Source of the DNA: Eoetvoesia sp035555955
Lineage (GTDB): Bacteria > Pseudomonadota > Gammaproteobacteria > Burkholderiales > Burkholderiaceae_B
Reading direction: 5' to 3'
DNA length: 64,000 bases
Assembly (NCBI RefSeq): GCF_035555955.1
Contig: NZ_DATMGA010000067.1
Location: 41,165-105,164 of the forward strand
Numbering within the stretch: the stretch's first letter is position 1; every line of letters begins with the position of its first letter. This document shows, piece by piece, positions 9,553-17,285 of the stretch. The translations under genes and the position numbers were made by a program. The notes beneath the pieces are model-generated. The model saw nothing but the letters and a program-made list of their open reading frames with translations. It had not been told where the DNA came from and made no database searches.

Positions 9553-9583
9553 ATTGTACCTTGTTTTTTCTTTATAAAACAAG
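9553..9583 (-). promoter_or_regulatory. candidate sigma70 promoter and overlapping inverted repeat for the Rieske oxygenase gene
   Basis: On the minus strand TTGTTT (9582-9577) and TACAAT (9558-9553) are separated by 18 bases, a reasonable sigma70 promoter about 100 bases before the ATG. An inverted repeat CTTGTTTT / AAAACAAG (9560-9567 and 9576-9583) overlaps the -35 and spacer, where a repressor would bind. This is pattern matching only. Confidence 0.45.
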
Positions 9584-9734
9584 ACCTATCCCGTTCGGGG
9601 CCGGAGCCCGGGCGGGGTGGGGCGCCGGCGCGGAATGTGTCCGGTAGGCTGTCCGGGCGCGCATCTCGTACAATCTGAGTATGCAATGAAACCAGGGCGG
9701 CGTCAGCCGGCCGTTTTTTGGGAACACCCTACCG

Positions 9735-10034
9735 ATGGTCGATAAACAAGACGCCGTCCGTTCAACAGAAAGTCCGTCCGCCAGCGGCGCCAAGGCAAAA
9801 AAAGAACCGCTGCCCCAGGATTTCGAAACGGCGCTTGCACAGCTCGAGGCGCTGGTCGCCCAAATGGAAAGCGGCTCGCTGCCGCTCGAGCAATCGCTGG
9901 CTGCCTACGAAAAAGGCGTCGATCTGGCCAGAATCTGCCAGAACCTGCTCGATTCGGCCGAGCAGCAGGTCAAGGTTCTGCAGGGCAACCTTCTCAAGCC
10001 GTTTGCCCAGACGCCCGATGGCGGCGAGGACTGA
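9735..10034 (+). CDS. xseB: exodeoxyribonuclease VII small subunit
   Basis: Small subunit (99 residues) of ExoVII, which degrades single-stranded DNA into oligonucleotides together with XseA. The core FETALAQLEALVAQMESG...LEQSLAAYEKG is the family signature of an antiparallel helical hairpin (about 35-70). It is preceded by a ~30-residue Lys/Ser-rich N-terminal tail that is longer than in E. coli. xseA is not in the window. ispA starts five bases after its stop, giving the common xseB-ispA-dxs order. A TACAAT -10-like hexamer at 9669-9674 could mark the operon promoter, though no good -35 is seen. Confidence 0.93.
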   Translation: MVDKQDAVRSTESPSASGAKAKKEPLPQDFETALAQLEALVAQMESGSLPLEQSLAAYEKGVDLARICQNLLDSAEQQVKVLQGNLLKPFAQTPDGGED

Positions 10035-10039
10035 CCGGC

Positions 10040-10957
10040 ATGAGCGGGCAACAAAAGGATTTTTCCTCGTGGCTGGGTGAGCGCGCGCAGCACATCGAAA
10101 CCGTGCTCGACGGCTTCCTGCCCGAGGCGTCGATGCAGCCGGCGCGCCTGCACGAAGCCATGCGCTACGCGGTGCTGGGCGGCGGCAAGCGGGTGCGGGC
10201 CGCCCTGGTCTATGCGGCCGGGGAGGCCTCGGCGGCGTCCGGCGGCGCCTTGTCGCCGGCCCAGAACATTGCGCTGGATCACGCGGCGGCGGCCGTCGAG
10301 CTCATCCACGCGTATTCGCTGGTGCATGACGACCTGCCGTGCATGGATGACGACGCCTTGCGGCGTGGCCGCCCCACGGTCCACGTGCGGTTCGACGAGG
10401 CAACCGCCATGCTGGCGGGCGACGCCCTGCAGCCGCTGGCCTTCGAGCTGCTGTCCCAGATGCCGATCGCGCCGGCGCTCATCGTGCAGGCCACCGAGGT
10501 GCTGGCCCGCGCGGCGGGCAGCCTGGGCATGGCCGGGGGGCAGGCCATCGATTGCGCCAGCGTCGGCATGGTTCTTACCCGCGAGCAATTGCAAACCATG
10601 CACAGCCTGAAAACCGGGGCGCTGCTCCAGGCCAGCGTCCTGCTGGGCGGAATCGTGGCCGGCGCCAGCTCGACCACGCGCGCCGGGTTGGAAAGCTATG
10701 CCCAGACCGTAGGCCTGGCTTTCCAGGTGGCCGACGACATCCTGGACGTAACGGCCGATACCTCCACCCTGGGTAAAACGGCCGGCAAGGATGCCGCCGA
10801 CAGCAAGCCCACCTACGTTTCCTTGCTGGGGCTGGATGGTTCGCGTGAATTGCTGCACGCCTTGCGCGACGAGGCCCATGCGGCGCTGCTGTCGTTGGGC
10901 GCGGCGGGCGGCCGCCTGCTCGAGGTGGCCGATTTCATAGTAAAAAGAGACCGTTGA
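10040..10957 (+). CDS. ispA: farnesyl diphosphate synthase (geranyltranstransferase)
   Basis: Cytoplasmic short-chain trans-prenyl transferase of 305 residues, condensing dimethylallyl or geranyl diphosphate with isopentenyl diphosphate to C15 farnesyl diphosphate. The first aspartate-rich motif is DDLPCMDDD (97-105) and the second DDILD (232-236); GGGKRVR (47-53) binds isopentenyl diphosphate. It lies between xseB and dxs. Its product feeds quinone and undecaprenyl synthesis and, in this organism, the hpnCDE squalene pathway encoded at 26838-29892. The stop overlaps a TTG that could be an alternative dxs start. Confidence 0.95.
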   Translation: MSGQQKDFSSWLGERAQHIETVLDGFLPEASMQPARLHEAMRYAVLGGGKRVRAALVYAAGEASAASGGALSPAQNIALDHAAAAVELIHAYSLVHDDLPCMDDDALRRGRPTVHVRFDEATAMLAGDALQPLAFELLSQMPIAPALIVQATEVLARAAGSLGMAGGQAIDCASVGMVLTREQLQTMHSLKTGALLQASVLLGGIVAGASSTTRAGLESYAQTVGLAFQVADDILDVTADTSTLGKTAGKDAADSKPTYVSLLGLDGSRELLHALRDEAHAALLSLGAAGGRLLEVADFIVKRDR

Positions 10958-10962
10958 TTCGT

Positions 10963-12840
10963 ATGGCTATCGTCTCACTAGACCAAATTCATTCGCCGGC
11001 CGACGTCCGATCGCTCGATCGGCGCCAGCTCAAAGACCTGGCCGGGCAGTTGCGCGAATTCGTCCTGCAATCGGTGTCCAGGACCGGGGGGCATTTGTCC
11101 TCCAATCTGGGTACGGTCGAGCTTACCCTGGCCCTGCATCATGTTTTCAATACGCCCGACGACCGCATCGTCTGGGACGTGGGGCATCAGTCCTACCCGC
11201 ACAAAATACTGACGGGACGCCGCGAGGCCATGGCCCATCTGCGCCAGCAGGGCGGTATTTCGGGCTTTCCAAAGCGCAGCGAGTCCGAGTACGACGCCTT
11301 CGGCACGGCGCATTCGTCCACGTCGATTTCGGCCGTGCTGGGCATGGCGGTGGCTTCGCGCAACCTGGGGCTCGATCGCCAGCACATCGCGGTCATCGGC
11401 GACGGCGCCATGACGGCGGGCATGGCGTTCGAGGCCTTGAACAATGCGGGCGTCACCCCCGGCGTCAACGTCCTGGTGGTGCTCAACGACAACGACATGT
11501 CGATTTCCCCGCCGGTCGGGGCGCTCAATCACTATCTGGCCCGCCTGATGTCGGGACGCTTCTACGCCGCCGCCAAGAACGTGGGCCGCGCCGTGCTGCA
11601 GCATGTGCCGCCGGTGCTCGAGCTGGCGCGCCGCTTCGAGGGCCATGCCAAGGGCATGATGTCGCCCGCCACCTTGTTCGAAGAGCTGGGCTTCAATTAT
11701 GTCGGCCCCATCGACGGCCACGATCTCGACGCCCTGGTCCCCACGCTGGAAAACCTGAAAGAGCTGGGCGGTTTGCAGTTCTTGCATGTGGTAACCAAAA
11801 AAGGGCAGGGCTACAAGCTGGCCGAGGCCGACCCCGTGCTGTATCACGGTCCGGGCAAGTTCGACCCTTCGGTCGGCATCCAGAAGCCCGCGACACCGCC
11901 CCGGCAAACCTTCACCCAGGTTTTCGGGCGCTGGCTGTGCGACATGGCGCAAGCCGACGAGCGGCTCGTGGGCGTGACGCCGGCCATGCGCGAAGGCAGC
12001 GGCATGGTCGAGTTCCACAAGCGCTTTGCGCAGCGCTATTTCGATGTCGGCATCGCCGAGCAGCACGCCGTCACGTTCGCCGCGGGGCTGGCCTGCGAAG
12101 GCCTGAAGCCGGTCGTGGCCATCTATTCCACGTTTTTGCAGCGCGGCTACGACCAGCTCATCCATGACGTCGCCCTGCAAAACCTGGACGTCACCTTCGC
12201 CCTCGATAGGGCGGGCCTGGTCGGGGCCGACGGCGCCACCCATGCGGGCAACTACGACATCGCCTTCCTGCGCTGCATTCCCAATATGGTGGTGGCCGCG
12301 CCGTCCGACGAAAACGAGGCGCGGCTGCTGCTCAACACCTGTTACCAGCATCCTGGGCCCGCCTCGGTGCGCTATCCGCGTGGAGCGGGCCGCGGCGCCG
12401 AAGTCGCCGCCGGGCTCGAAACCGTGCCCATCGGCGAAGGCCGGGTGTTGCGCGAAGGGCGCCGCATCGCCATACTGGGTTTCGGCACGCTGGTTCCCGA
12501 AGGCCTGAAGGCGGCCGAGGTGCTTGACGCTACAATGGTCGATATGCGCTTCGTGAAGCCGCTGGACGAAAAACTGCTGCACACGCTGGCGCTTTCCCAC
12601 GATGCGTTCGTCACCCTCGAGGAGGGCGCCGTCATGGGCGGCGCGGGCAGTGCCGTGCTGGAATATTTCAGCGCGCAGGCCATGACTCCCGGCGTGCTGC
12701 AGCTGGGCCTGCCCGACCGCTTCATCGATCACGGCGAGCAAGCCGCCTTGCTCAGGTCGCTCGGGCTGGATGCCGCGGGCATCGAAAGCGCCGTCCGGGC
12801 GCGCTTCATGGCCGTCCAGGCACAAGACAAGTGCGCCTGA
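10963..12840 (+). CDS. dxs: 1-deoxy-D-xylulose-5-phosphate synthase
   Basis: Thiamine-diphosphate enzyme of 625 residues that makes DXP from pyruvate and glyceraldehyde 3-phosphate, the entry step of the MEP isoprenoid pathway. Visible are TGGHLSSNLG (catalytic H44), the TPP-binding GDGAMTAG (146-153) with NDNDMSIS, the conserved GTAHSSTSIS, and the transketolase-like VGIAEQHAV and DRAGLVGADG. I chose the ATG at 10963, five bases after the ispA stop, over a TTG at 10954 because family members start near this point (MAIVSLDQI). Dxs is usually the flux-controlling step and is feedback-inhibited by isopentenyl diphosphate. Confidence 0.96.
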   Translation: MAIVSLDQIHSPADVRSLDRRQLKDLAGQLREFVLQSVSRTGGHLSSNLGTVELTLALHHVFNTPDDRIVWDVGHQSYPHKILTGRREAMAHLRQQGGISGFPKRSESEYDAFGTAHSSTSISAVLGMAVASRNLGLDRQHIAVIGDGAMTAGMAFEALNNAGVTPGVNVLVVLNDNDMSISPPVGALNHYLARLMSGRFYAAAKNVGRAVLQHVPPVLELARRFEGHAKGMMSPATLFEELGFNYVGPIDGHDLDALVPTLENLKELGGLQFLHVVTKKGQGYKLAEADPVLYHGPGKFDPSVGIQKPATPPRQTFTQVFGRWLCDMAQADERLVGVTPAMREGSGMVEFHKRFAQRYFDVGIAEQHAVTFAAGLACEGLKPVVAIYSTFLQRGYDQLIHDVALQNLDVTFALDRAGLVGADGATHAGNYDIAFLRCIPNMVVAAPSDENEARLLLNTCYQHPGPASVRYPRGAGRGAEVAAGLETVPIGEGRVLREGRRIAILGFGTLVPEGLKAAEVLDATMVDMRFVKPLDEKLLHTLALSHDAFVTLEEGAVMGGAGSAVLEYFSAQAMTPGVLQLGLPDRFIDHGEQAALLRSLGLDAAGIESAVRARFMAVQAQDKCA

Positions 12841-12940
12841 GCCGGCGGGAATATTCCGGCGGCTTTCCGCATCAGATATAGTGTGTAGTGTTTGTTTTTG
12901 GTCCACGCCCGTAGTCATCCGGGCACACTCAGGTTGAATT

Positions 12941-13747
12941 ATGAATTCCTTGATTGATTCGGCAGTCGCCATGCCCGACGTTCAAAGCAGCGAGGATACT
13001 CGCCACATGCCCATCCAGCGGGTCGGCGTGCGAGGCGTGCGCTATCCGATGCTGGTTGCGGCGGCGGGCGGCCAGGCGCTGCCCACGATAGCCACCTGGG
13101 AGCTCACGGTTGCCTTGCCCGCCCACGAAAAGGGCACGCACATGTCGCGCTTCGTGGCGCTGCTCGAAGAGCATCGCGCCAAGCCCATGACGCCGCAGAT
13201 GTTCAACGGCATGGCCCGGGCCATGCTGGAGCTGCTGCATGCCGAGCAGGGCGATATGTCCGCCAGGTTTCCGTATTTCGTCAACAAAGCGGCTCCCGTG
13301 TCGGGCGTGACCAGCCTGATGGACTACGAGGTCAAATGGACGGCCCGGGCCGGGGCCGACGGCTCGGACGAGTTCGAGCTGGGCCTGCTGGTGCCGGTCA
13401 CCAGCCTTTGCCCATGCTCCAAGGCCATATCCGAATACGGCGCGCATAACCAGCGTTCGCACGTGTCGGTCGACCTGGTGTTCAGCGACATCGGCGAGCT
13501 CGACGTCGACGGGCTCATCGGCCTGGTCGAGCAGCAGGCTTCGTGCGAGCTGTGGGGCCTGCTGAAGCGGCCCGACGAAAAATACGTGACCGAGCGCGCC
13601 TACGAAAACCCCAAGTTCGTCGAGGACCTGGTGCGCGACGTGGCGGTGCGCATCAAGGCGGTGCCCGGCGTAAGCCGCTTCCGCGTCGAAGCCGAAAACT
13701 TCGAATCCATCCATAACCATTCCGCCTACGCGGTGGTGGAAGGCTAA
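12941..13747 (+). CDS. folE2: GTP cyclohydrolase FolE2 (type IB)
   Basis: Protein of 268 residues in the COG1469 family, which converts GTP to 7,8-dihydroneopterin triphosphate at the head of folate synthesis, replacing or backing up the zinc enzyme FolE. The signature segment SLCPCSKAISEYGAHNQR (155-172) carries the active-site cysteine (C157 or C159) and histidine (H169). In some bacteria folE2 is induced by zinc starvation through Zur; I see no clear Zur palindrome in the 100 bases upstream. It stands between dxs and the rpsF operon with its own gaps on both sides. Confidence 0.93.
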   Translation: MNSLIDSAVAMPDVQSSEDTRHMPIQRVGVRGVRYPMLVAAAGGQALPTIATWELTVALPAHEKGTHMSRFVALLEEHRAKPMTPQMFNGMARAMLELLHAEQGDMSARFPYFVNKAAPVSGVTSLMDYEVKWTARAGADGSDEFELGLLVPVTSLCPCSKAISEYGAHNQRSHVSVDLVFSDIGELDVDGLIGLVEQQASCELWGLLKRPDEKYVTERAYENPKFVEDLVRDVAVRIKAVPGVSRFRVEAENFESIHNHSAYAVVEG

Positions 13748-13760
13748 GAGGCAGCCCGGC

Positions 13761-13784
13761 GCCGAGCCTTCTGGAAGGCGTCGG
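13761..13784 (+). terminator. hairpin after folE2, possible terminator without U-tract
   Basis: GCCGAGCCTT (13761-13770) pairs with AAGGCGTCGGC (13774-13784) around a CTGG loop, with one bulged G. There is no T-run after it, so it may be a Rho-assisted stop or only an RNA-stabilising stem at the end of the folE2 message. Confidence 0.35.
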
Positions 13785-13907
13785 CGTTGCGGCAGGCTTC
13801 GGCCGGCGTGCGCGCCTGGATTTTCTGCAGCGCTGGCTAGTTTTTGTCCAGCATGGTATTATTAGCGGTTTCTTGCTCGACTCATGTCTATGTTTTTGCA
13901 GCCGGAG

Positions 13908-13978
13908 TTGCGACAGTTGTTGCAACAGCTGTTGTAACAACAGGGATTGCAAAACAGGAATTGCAACAACAGGCATTG
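13908..13978 (+). repeat. degenerate 9-15-bp tandem repeat in the rpsF operon leader
   Basis: Five imperfect copies of a TTGCAACAACAGG-like unit begin at 13908, 13917/13920, 13932, 13947 and 13961. The clearest pair, TTGTAACAACAGGGATTG (13932) and TTGCAACAACAGGCATTG (13961), differ at two of 18 positions. GTTGTTGCAA at 13916-13925 can pair with TTGTAACAAC (13932-13941, one G.U) or perfectly with TTGCAACAAC (13961-13970), so two exclusive stems are possible. The rest of the 320-base gap holds a weak TATTAT -10 candidate (13857-13862) and the hairpin at 14009-14029. Confidence 0.7.
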
Positions 13979-14008
13979 GGCGGGCTGTCCCTTTTGATGG
14001 CTTTTATT

Positions 14009-14029
14009 CGGGGTTTTTGCGAAGCCCCG
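14009..14029 (+). promoter_or_regulatory. leader hairpin before rpsF
   Basis: CGGGGTTTTTGCGAAGCCCCG folds into about a nine-pair stem with a three-base loop, ending 38 bases before the rpsF ATG. The rpsF operon of many bacteria has an S6:S18-binding leader RNA; I could not identify its conserved core here with confidence, so this is only a candidate for that autoregulatory site. Confidence 0.4.
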
Positions 14030-14067
14030 TGCTTGCTGCCAAAAGATTTCCTCAAGGAGTGTAGTTT

Positions 14068-14451
14068 ATGCGTCACTACGAAGTAGTGTTTATCGTGCAT
14101 CCCGATCAAAGCGAGCAAGTGCCCGCCATGATCGAACGCTATCAGTCCCTGGTTACCGGCAACGGCGGCCAGGTGCATCGTCTGGAAGACTGGGGCCGCC
14201 GCCAACTGGCCTACCCGATCCAAAAGCTGGTCAAGGCCCATTATGTGTGCCTGAACATCGAATGCAACCAGGCCACCCTGGACGAGCTCGAGCATTCTTT
14301 CCGCTATAACGACGCAGTGCTGCGTCATCTGGTCATCAAGACCAAGAAGGCCGAAACCGGCGCTTCCGTGATGATGAAGTCGGTCGAACGCGAAGAGGCT
14401 CGCAAGACCAGCGCGGAAGCTGCCGCGGCCAACACCGGCAACCAAGAGTAA
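14068..14451 (+). CDS. rpsF: 30S ribosomal protein S6
   Basis: Ribosomal protein of 127 residues that pairs with S18 in the small-subunit platform. MRHYEVVFIVHPDQSEQVP at the start and the central LEDWGRRQLAYPIQK are diagnostic. The C-terminus after about residue 100 is an Ala/Glu/Lys-rich tail, common in proteobacterial S6 and the site of glutamate addition in E. coli, though here it ends NTGNQE. AAGGAG at 14054-14059 gives a strong ribosome site. It heads the rpsF-priB-rpsR-rplI operon. Confidence 0.98.
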   Translation: MRHYEVVFIVHPDQSEQVPAMIERYQSLVTGNGGQVHRLEDWGRRQLAYPIQKLVKAHYVCLNIECNQATLDELEHSFRYNDAVLRHLVIKTKKAETGASVMMKSVEREEARKTSAEAAAANTGNQE

Positions 14452-14476
14452 GCGCCGGGTCGCCCTGGGCTTTAGC

Positions 14477-14794
14477 GTGAATCAGCTTGCATTGACAGCA
14501 GCGGCCATCGAGGTCAAGCCTTTAAGGTATACCCCGGCCGGACTGCCAGCGCTGGAAATGCTGTTGAGCCACGAATCCGAAATCGTCGAGGCCGGAATCG
14601 CCCGACGCGTCGAGTTCGTCATTCCCGCCATCGCTCTCGGAGACATCGCCTTGCTGCTGGTTGACACCCCCTTGGGCGCGTCGCTGTCGATAGAAGGGTT
14701 TCTGGCCCCTGTCCGGAAAGGCGCAAGCAAGCTGGTGCTGCATATGCAGCAGGCGAATCGGACCTTTGCCGGAGGCGCAACCGCCACCGTCTAG
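14477..14794 (+). CDS. priB: primosomal replication protein N (PriB)
   Basis: OB-fold single-strand DNA-binding protein of 105 residues that helps PriA reload the replicative helicase at stalled forks. The pattern TPAGLPALEMLLSHESE near the N-terminus and the beta-barrel residues ARRVEFVIPAIALG identify it, and its place between rpsF and rpsR is the classic one. The start is GTG at 14477. DnaB, which the primosome loads, is encoded 1 kb downstream. PriB is typical of beta- and gammaproteobacteria. Confidence 0.93.
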   Translation: MNQLALTAAAIEVKPLRYTPAGLPALEMLLSHESEIVEAGIARRVEFVIPAIALGDIALLLVDTPLGASLSIEGFLAPVRKGASKLVLHMQQANRTFAGGATATV

Positions 14795-14894
14795 CAAGGC
14801 CGTCGGTAAATTCGAATTGCTCGAGTCCGTATCAATCCGCTCGATGCATGAACCATATAGCGGGGGATATCCCCCAAATTCAAAGAGGCACATT

Positions 14895-15167
14895 ATGGCT
14901 TTCTTCAAAAAAGGCAAAGAAAAACGCAAGTTCACCCAACAGAATCCGCTGTTCAAGCGCCGCAAGTTCTGCCGCTTCACGGCAGCCGGCGTCGAGCAGA
15001 TCGACTACAAGGATCTGGACACCCTGCGCGACTTCATCCAGGAAAACGGCAAGATCATTCCTGCCCGCCTGACCGGTACCAAGGCTCACTATCAGCGCCA
15101 GCTGGACACCGCCATCAAGCGCGCCCGCTTCCTGGCCCTGCTGCCTTACACCGATAACCACAACTAA
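14895..15167 (+). CDS. rpsR: 30S ribosomal protein S18
   Basis: Ribosomal protein of 90 residues with the conserved CRF..AGVEQIDYKDLDTLRDFI core and the C-terminal ARLTGTKAHYQRQL and AIKRARFLALLPY motifs that bind 16S rRNA and S6. The N-terminus is very basic (MAFFKKGKEKRKF). AGAGG at 14884-14888 precedes the chosen ATG; a longer in-frame reading upstream overlaps priB and does not resemble S18. The single CRF cysteine means it lacks the four-cysteine zinc pattern of some S18 paralogues. Confidence 0.98.
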   Translation: MAFFKKGKEKRKFTQQNPLFKRRKFCRFTAAGVEQIDYKDLDTLRDFIQENGKIIPARLTGTKAHYQRQLDTAIKRARFLALLPYTDNHN

Positions 15168-15183
15168 TCCGAGGCCCTTCGTC

Positions 15184-15639
15184 ATGCAAGTCATTCTGCT
15201 CGAAAAAGTCGTCAACCTGGGTAACCTCGGTGAAGTCGTTCGCGTGCGCGACGGCTATGCCCGCAATTACCTGATTCCCCAAAAAATCGCCCGCCGCGCC
15301 ACGGATGCGGCCTTGAAGGAATTCGAAGCCCGCCGCGCCGAGATCGAAAAGGCCCAGGCCGAAAAACTGGCAGCCGCCCAGGCCGCCGGCGAGAAGCTCA
15401 ACGGCCTGACCCTCAAGATCACCCAGAAAGCGGGTGTCGACGGCCGTCTGTTCGGCTCGGTCACCACCATGGACATCGCCGCCGCGCTGGCCAAGGAAGG
15501 TTTCGACATGGTCGCGAAGTCGCAGGTGCGCCTGTCCGACGGCGCCATCAAGGCTGTGGGCGAGTTTCCCGCGCAAGTCGCCCTGCACGCCGATGTCGTC
15601 TCCGACATCACCGTGGTCGTCGTTGGCGAAATGGCCTAA
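15184..15639 (+). CDS. rplI: 50S ribosomal protein L9
   Basis: Ribosomal protein of 151 residues with the N-terminal 23S rRNA-binding domain (MQVILLEKVVNLGNLGEVV, VRDGYARNYLIPQ), the long connecting helix (about 42-75, Ala/Glu/Lys rich) and a C-terminal domain. GAGG at 15171-15174 lies nine bases before the ATG. It is the last gene of the operon and is followed about 60 bases later by an intrinsic terminator. Confidence 0.98.
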   Translation: MQVILLEKVVNLGNLGEVVRVRDGYARNYLIPQKIARRATDAALKEFEARRAEIEKAQAEKLAAAQAAGEKLNGLTLKITQKAGVDGRLFGSVTTMDIAAALAKEGFDMVAKSQVRLSDGAIKAVGEFPAQVALHADVVSDITVVVVGEMA

Positions 15640-15701
15640 GCGTCCGCAGGGGCGTGGTACATTGCTGATTCTTGGCAGTGTCGGCGTCACGCTGTAAAAA
15701 A

Positions 15702-15731
15702 AGCCGGCCCGTGGCCGGCTTTTTCTTTTTG
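15702..15731 (+). terminator. intrinsic terminator of the rpsF-priB-rpsR-rplI operon
   Basis: AGCCGGCC (15702-15709) and GGCCGGCT (15713-15720) form a perfect eight-pair stem with a CGT loop, followed directly by TTTTCTTTTTG. An A-run precedes the stem, so it could also work in the opposite direction. Confidence 0.9.
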
Positions 15732-15807
15732 TATTCTGTCGGTGCAGAGGGCCTGAAGGCCCGCCGCATTCGCTGTTCTGGCGGTTTACCGCGCAAGACC
15801 GGGGGTA

Positions 15808-17202
15808 ATGATTTTGGAAAGCATGCAACTGTCCGGCGACACGCAACTGGATTACCTGCGCGTGCCTCCGCACTCCATCGAGGCCGAACAGTCGGTTCTG
15901 GGCGGCTTGCTGCTGGACAATGCCGCCTGGGATCGCATTTCCGACGTCGTGGGCGACGAGGACTTCTATCGGTTCGACCACCGCATCATCTGGCAGCACG
16001 TCACCCGCCTCATCGGGCTCTCGCGCCCGGCCGACGTGGTCACTGTGCACGAGTCCCTTGCCATCGCGGGCAAGGCCGAAGAGGTGGGCGGGCTGGCCTA
16101 TTTGAACGCCCTGGCCCACAACACTCCGTCCGCCGCCAATATCCGCCGCTATGCCGAGATCGTGCGCGAACGCTCCATGCTGCGCAAACTGGTCTCGGTG
16201 GCCGACGAAATCTCCGCGGCCGCCTTCAACCCCAAAGGCAAAGAGGCCCGGCAACTGCTGGACGAAGCCGAGTCGCGCGTGTTCCAGATCGCCCAGGAGG
16301 GCTCGCGCGGCGTGTCCGGCTTCCAGGACATCCAGCCCTTGCTGACCCAGGTGGTCGAGCGCATCGACGAGCTCTATCACCGGGAGGGGGATTCGGACAT
16401 CACCGGCGTTCCCACCGGCTTCAGCGACCTGGACCGAATGACATCCGGCCTGCAGCCAGGCGACCTCATCATCGTCGCGGGGCGCCCGTCCATGGGGAAG
16501 ACCTCGTTCTCCATGAATATCGGCGAGCACGTGGCCATCGAGCAGGGTTTGCCGGTGGCGGTGTTTTCCATGGAAATGGGTGCGGTGCAGCTGGCCATGC
16601 GTATGGTCGGGTCGGTGGGCATGCTGGACCAGCATCGCATGCGCACCGGCAAGCTGACCGCCGACGACTGGCCGCGCCTGACTCATGCCGTGCAGCAGGT
16701 GCAGGAAGCCCAGATCTACATCGATGAAACCCCCGCGCTCAGCTCCATGGAGGTGCGCGCCCGGGCGCGGCGCCTGGCGCGCCAATGCGGCCAGCTCGGC
16801 CTGATCATCATCGACTACATGCAGCTCATGTCCGCCAATTCGGCGGGCGAGAACCGGGCGACCGAAATCTCCGAAATCAGCCGTTCGCTGAAGGGCCTGG
16901 CCAAAGAGCTCAACTGCCCGCTCATTGCTCTGTCGCAGCTCAACCGCAGCCTGGAACAGCGCCCCAACAAGCGCCCCGTCATGAGCGACCTGCGCGAGTC
17001 GGGCGCCATCGAGCAGGATGCCGACCTGATTCTTTTCATTTACCGGGACGAGGTCTACAACCCCGACTCTCCCGACAAGGGCACGGCCGAGATCATCATC
17101 GGCAAGCAGCGTAACGGCCCCATCGGCAGCGTGCGGCTTACCTTCCAGGGCGCCAGCACCCGCTTCCTGAACTTCTCGTCGGGCATGGGCGGCGGCATGT
17201 AG
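15808..17202 (+). CDS. dnaB: replicative DNA helicase DnaB
   Basis: Hexameric fork helicase of 464 residues. The N-terminal primase-interaction domain begins with PPHSIEAEQSVLGGLLLDN. The RecA-type C-terminal domain has Walker A GRPSMGKTS (about 225-233), Walker B LIIIDYMQLM (about 332-341) and the arginine-finger region SDLRESGAIEQDAD. The length is normal and no intein interrupts the P-loop. It is separated from rplI by the terminator at 15702-15731, so it should have its own promoter in the 75 bases after that. The C-terminus ends in a glycine-rich GMGGGM. Confidence 0.97.
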   Translation: MILESMQLSGDTQLDYLRVPPHSIEAEQSVLGGLLLDNAAWDRISDVVGDEDFYRFDHRIIWQHVTRLIGLSRPADVVTVHESLAIAGKAEEVGGLAYLNALAHNTPSAANIRRYAEIVRERSMLRKLVSVADEISAAAFNPKGKEARQLLDEAESRVFQIAQEGSRGVSGFQDIQPLLTQVVERIDELYHREGDSDITGVPTGFSDLDRMTSGLQPGDLIIVAGRPSMGKTSFSMNIGEHVAIEQGLPVAVFSMEMGAVQLAMRMVGSVGMLDQHRMRTGKLTADDWPRLTHAVQQVQEAQIYIDETPALSSMEVRARARRLARQCGQLGLIIIDYMQLMSANSAGENRATEISEISRSLKGLAKELNCPLIALSQLNRSLEQRPNKRPVMSDLRESGAIEQDADLILFIYRDEVYNPDSPDKGTAEIIIGKQRNGPIGSVRLTFQGASTRFLNFSSGMGGGM

Positions 17203-17285
17203 CGTGCGCCCGCTGCCGGGTGCATTCATGTAAATCGAATCCGATCCTTGCGGGGGCCGGCGTCCGGCGCGTTCCGGCGCCCCGT

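Noticed and set aside
10978..12972. 664-codon antisense frame opposite dxs
   Set aside because: Shadow of dxs, with the same composition artefact; no recognisable domain or ribosome site.
13873..14064. Cysteine-rich 63-codon frame in the rpsF leader
   Set aside because: Its Cys/Ser/Asn content comes directly from the TTGCAACAACAGG tandem repeat read in one frame; no ribosome site, so probably non-coding.
15115..17229. 704-codon antisense frame opposite rplI-dnaB
   Set aside because: Crosses a terminator and two genes; His/Gly/Gln-rich shadow only.
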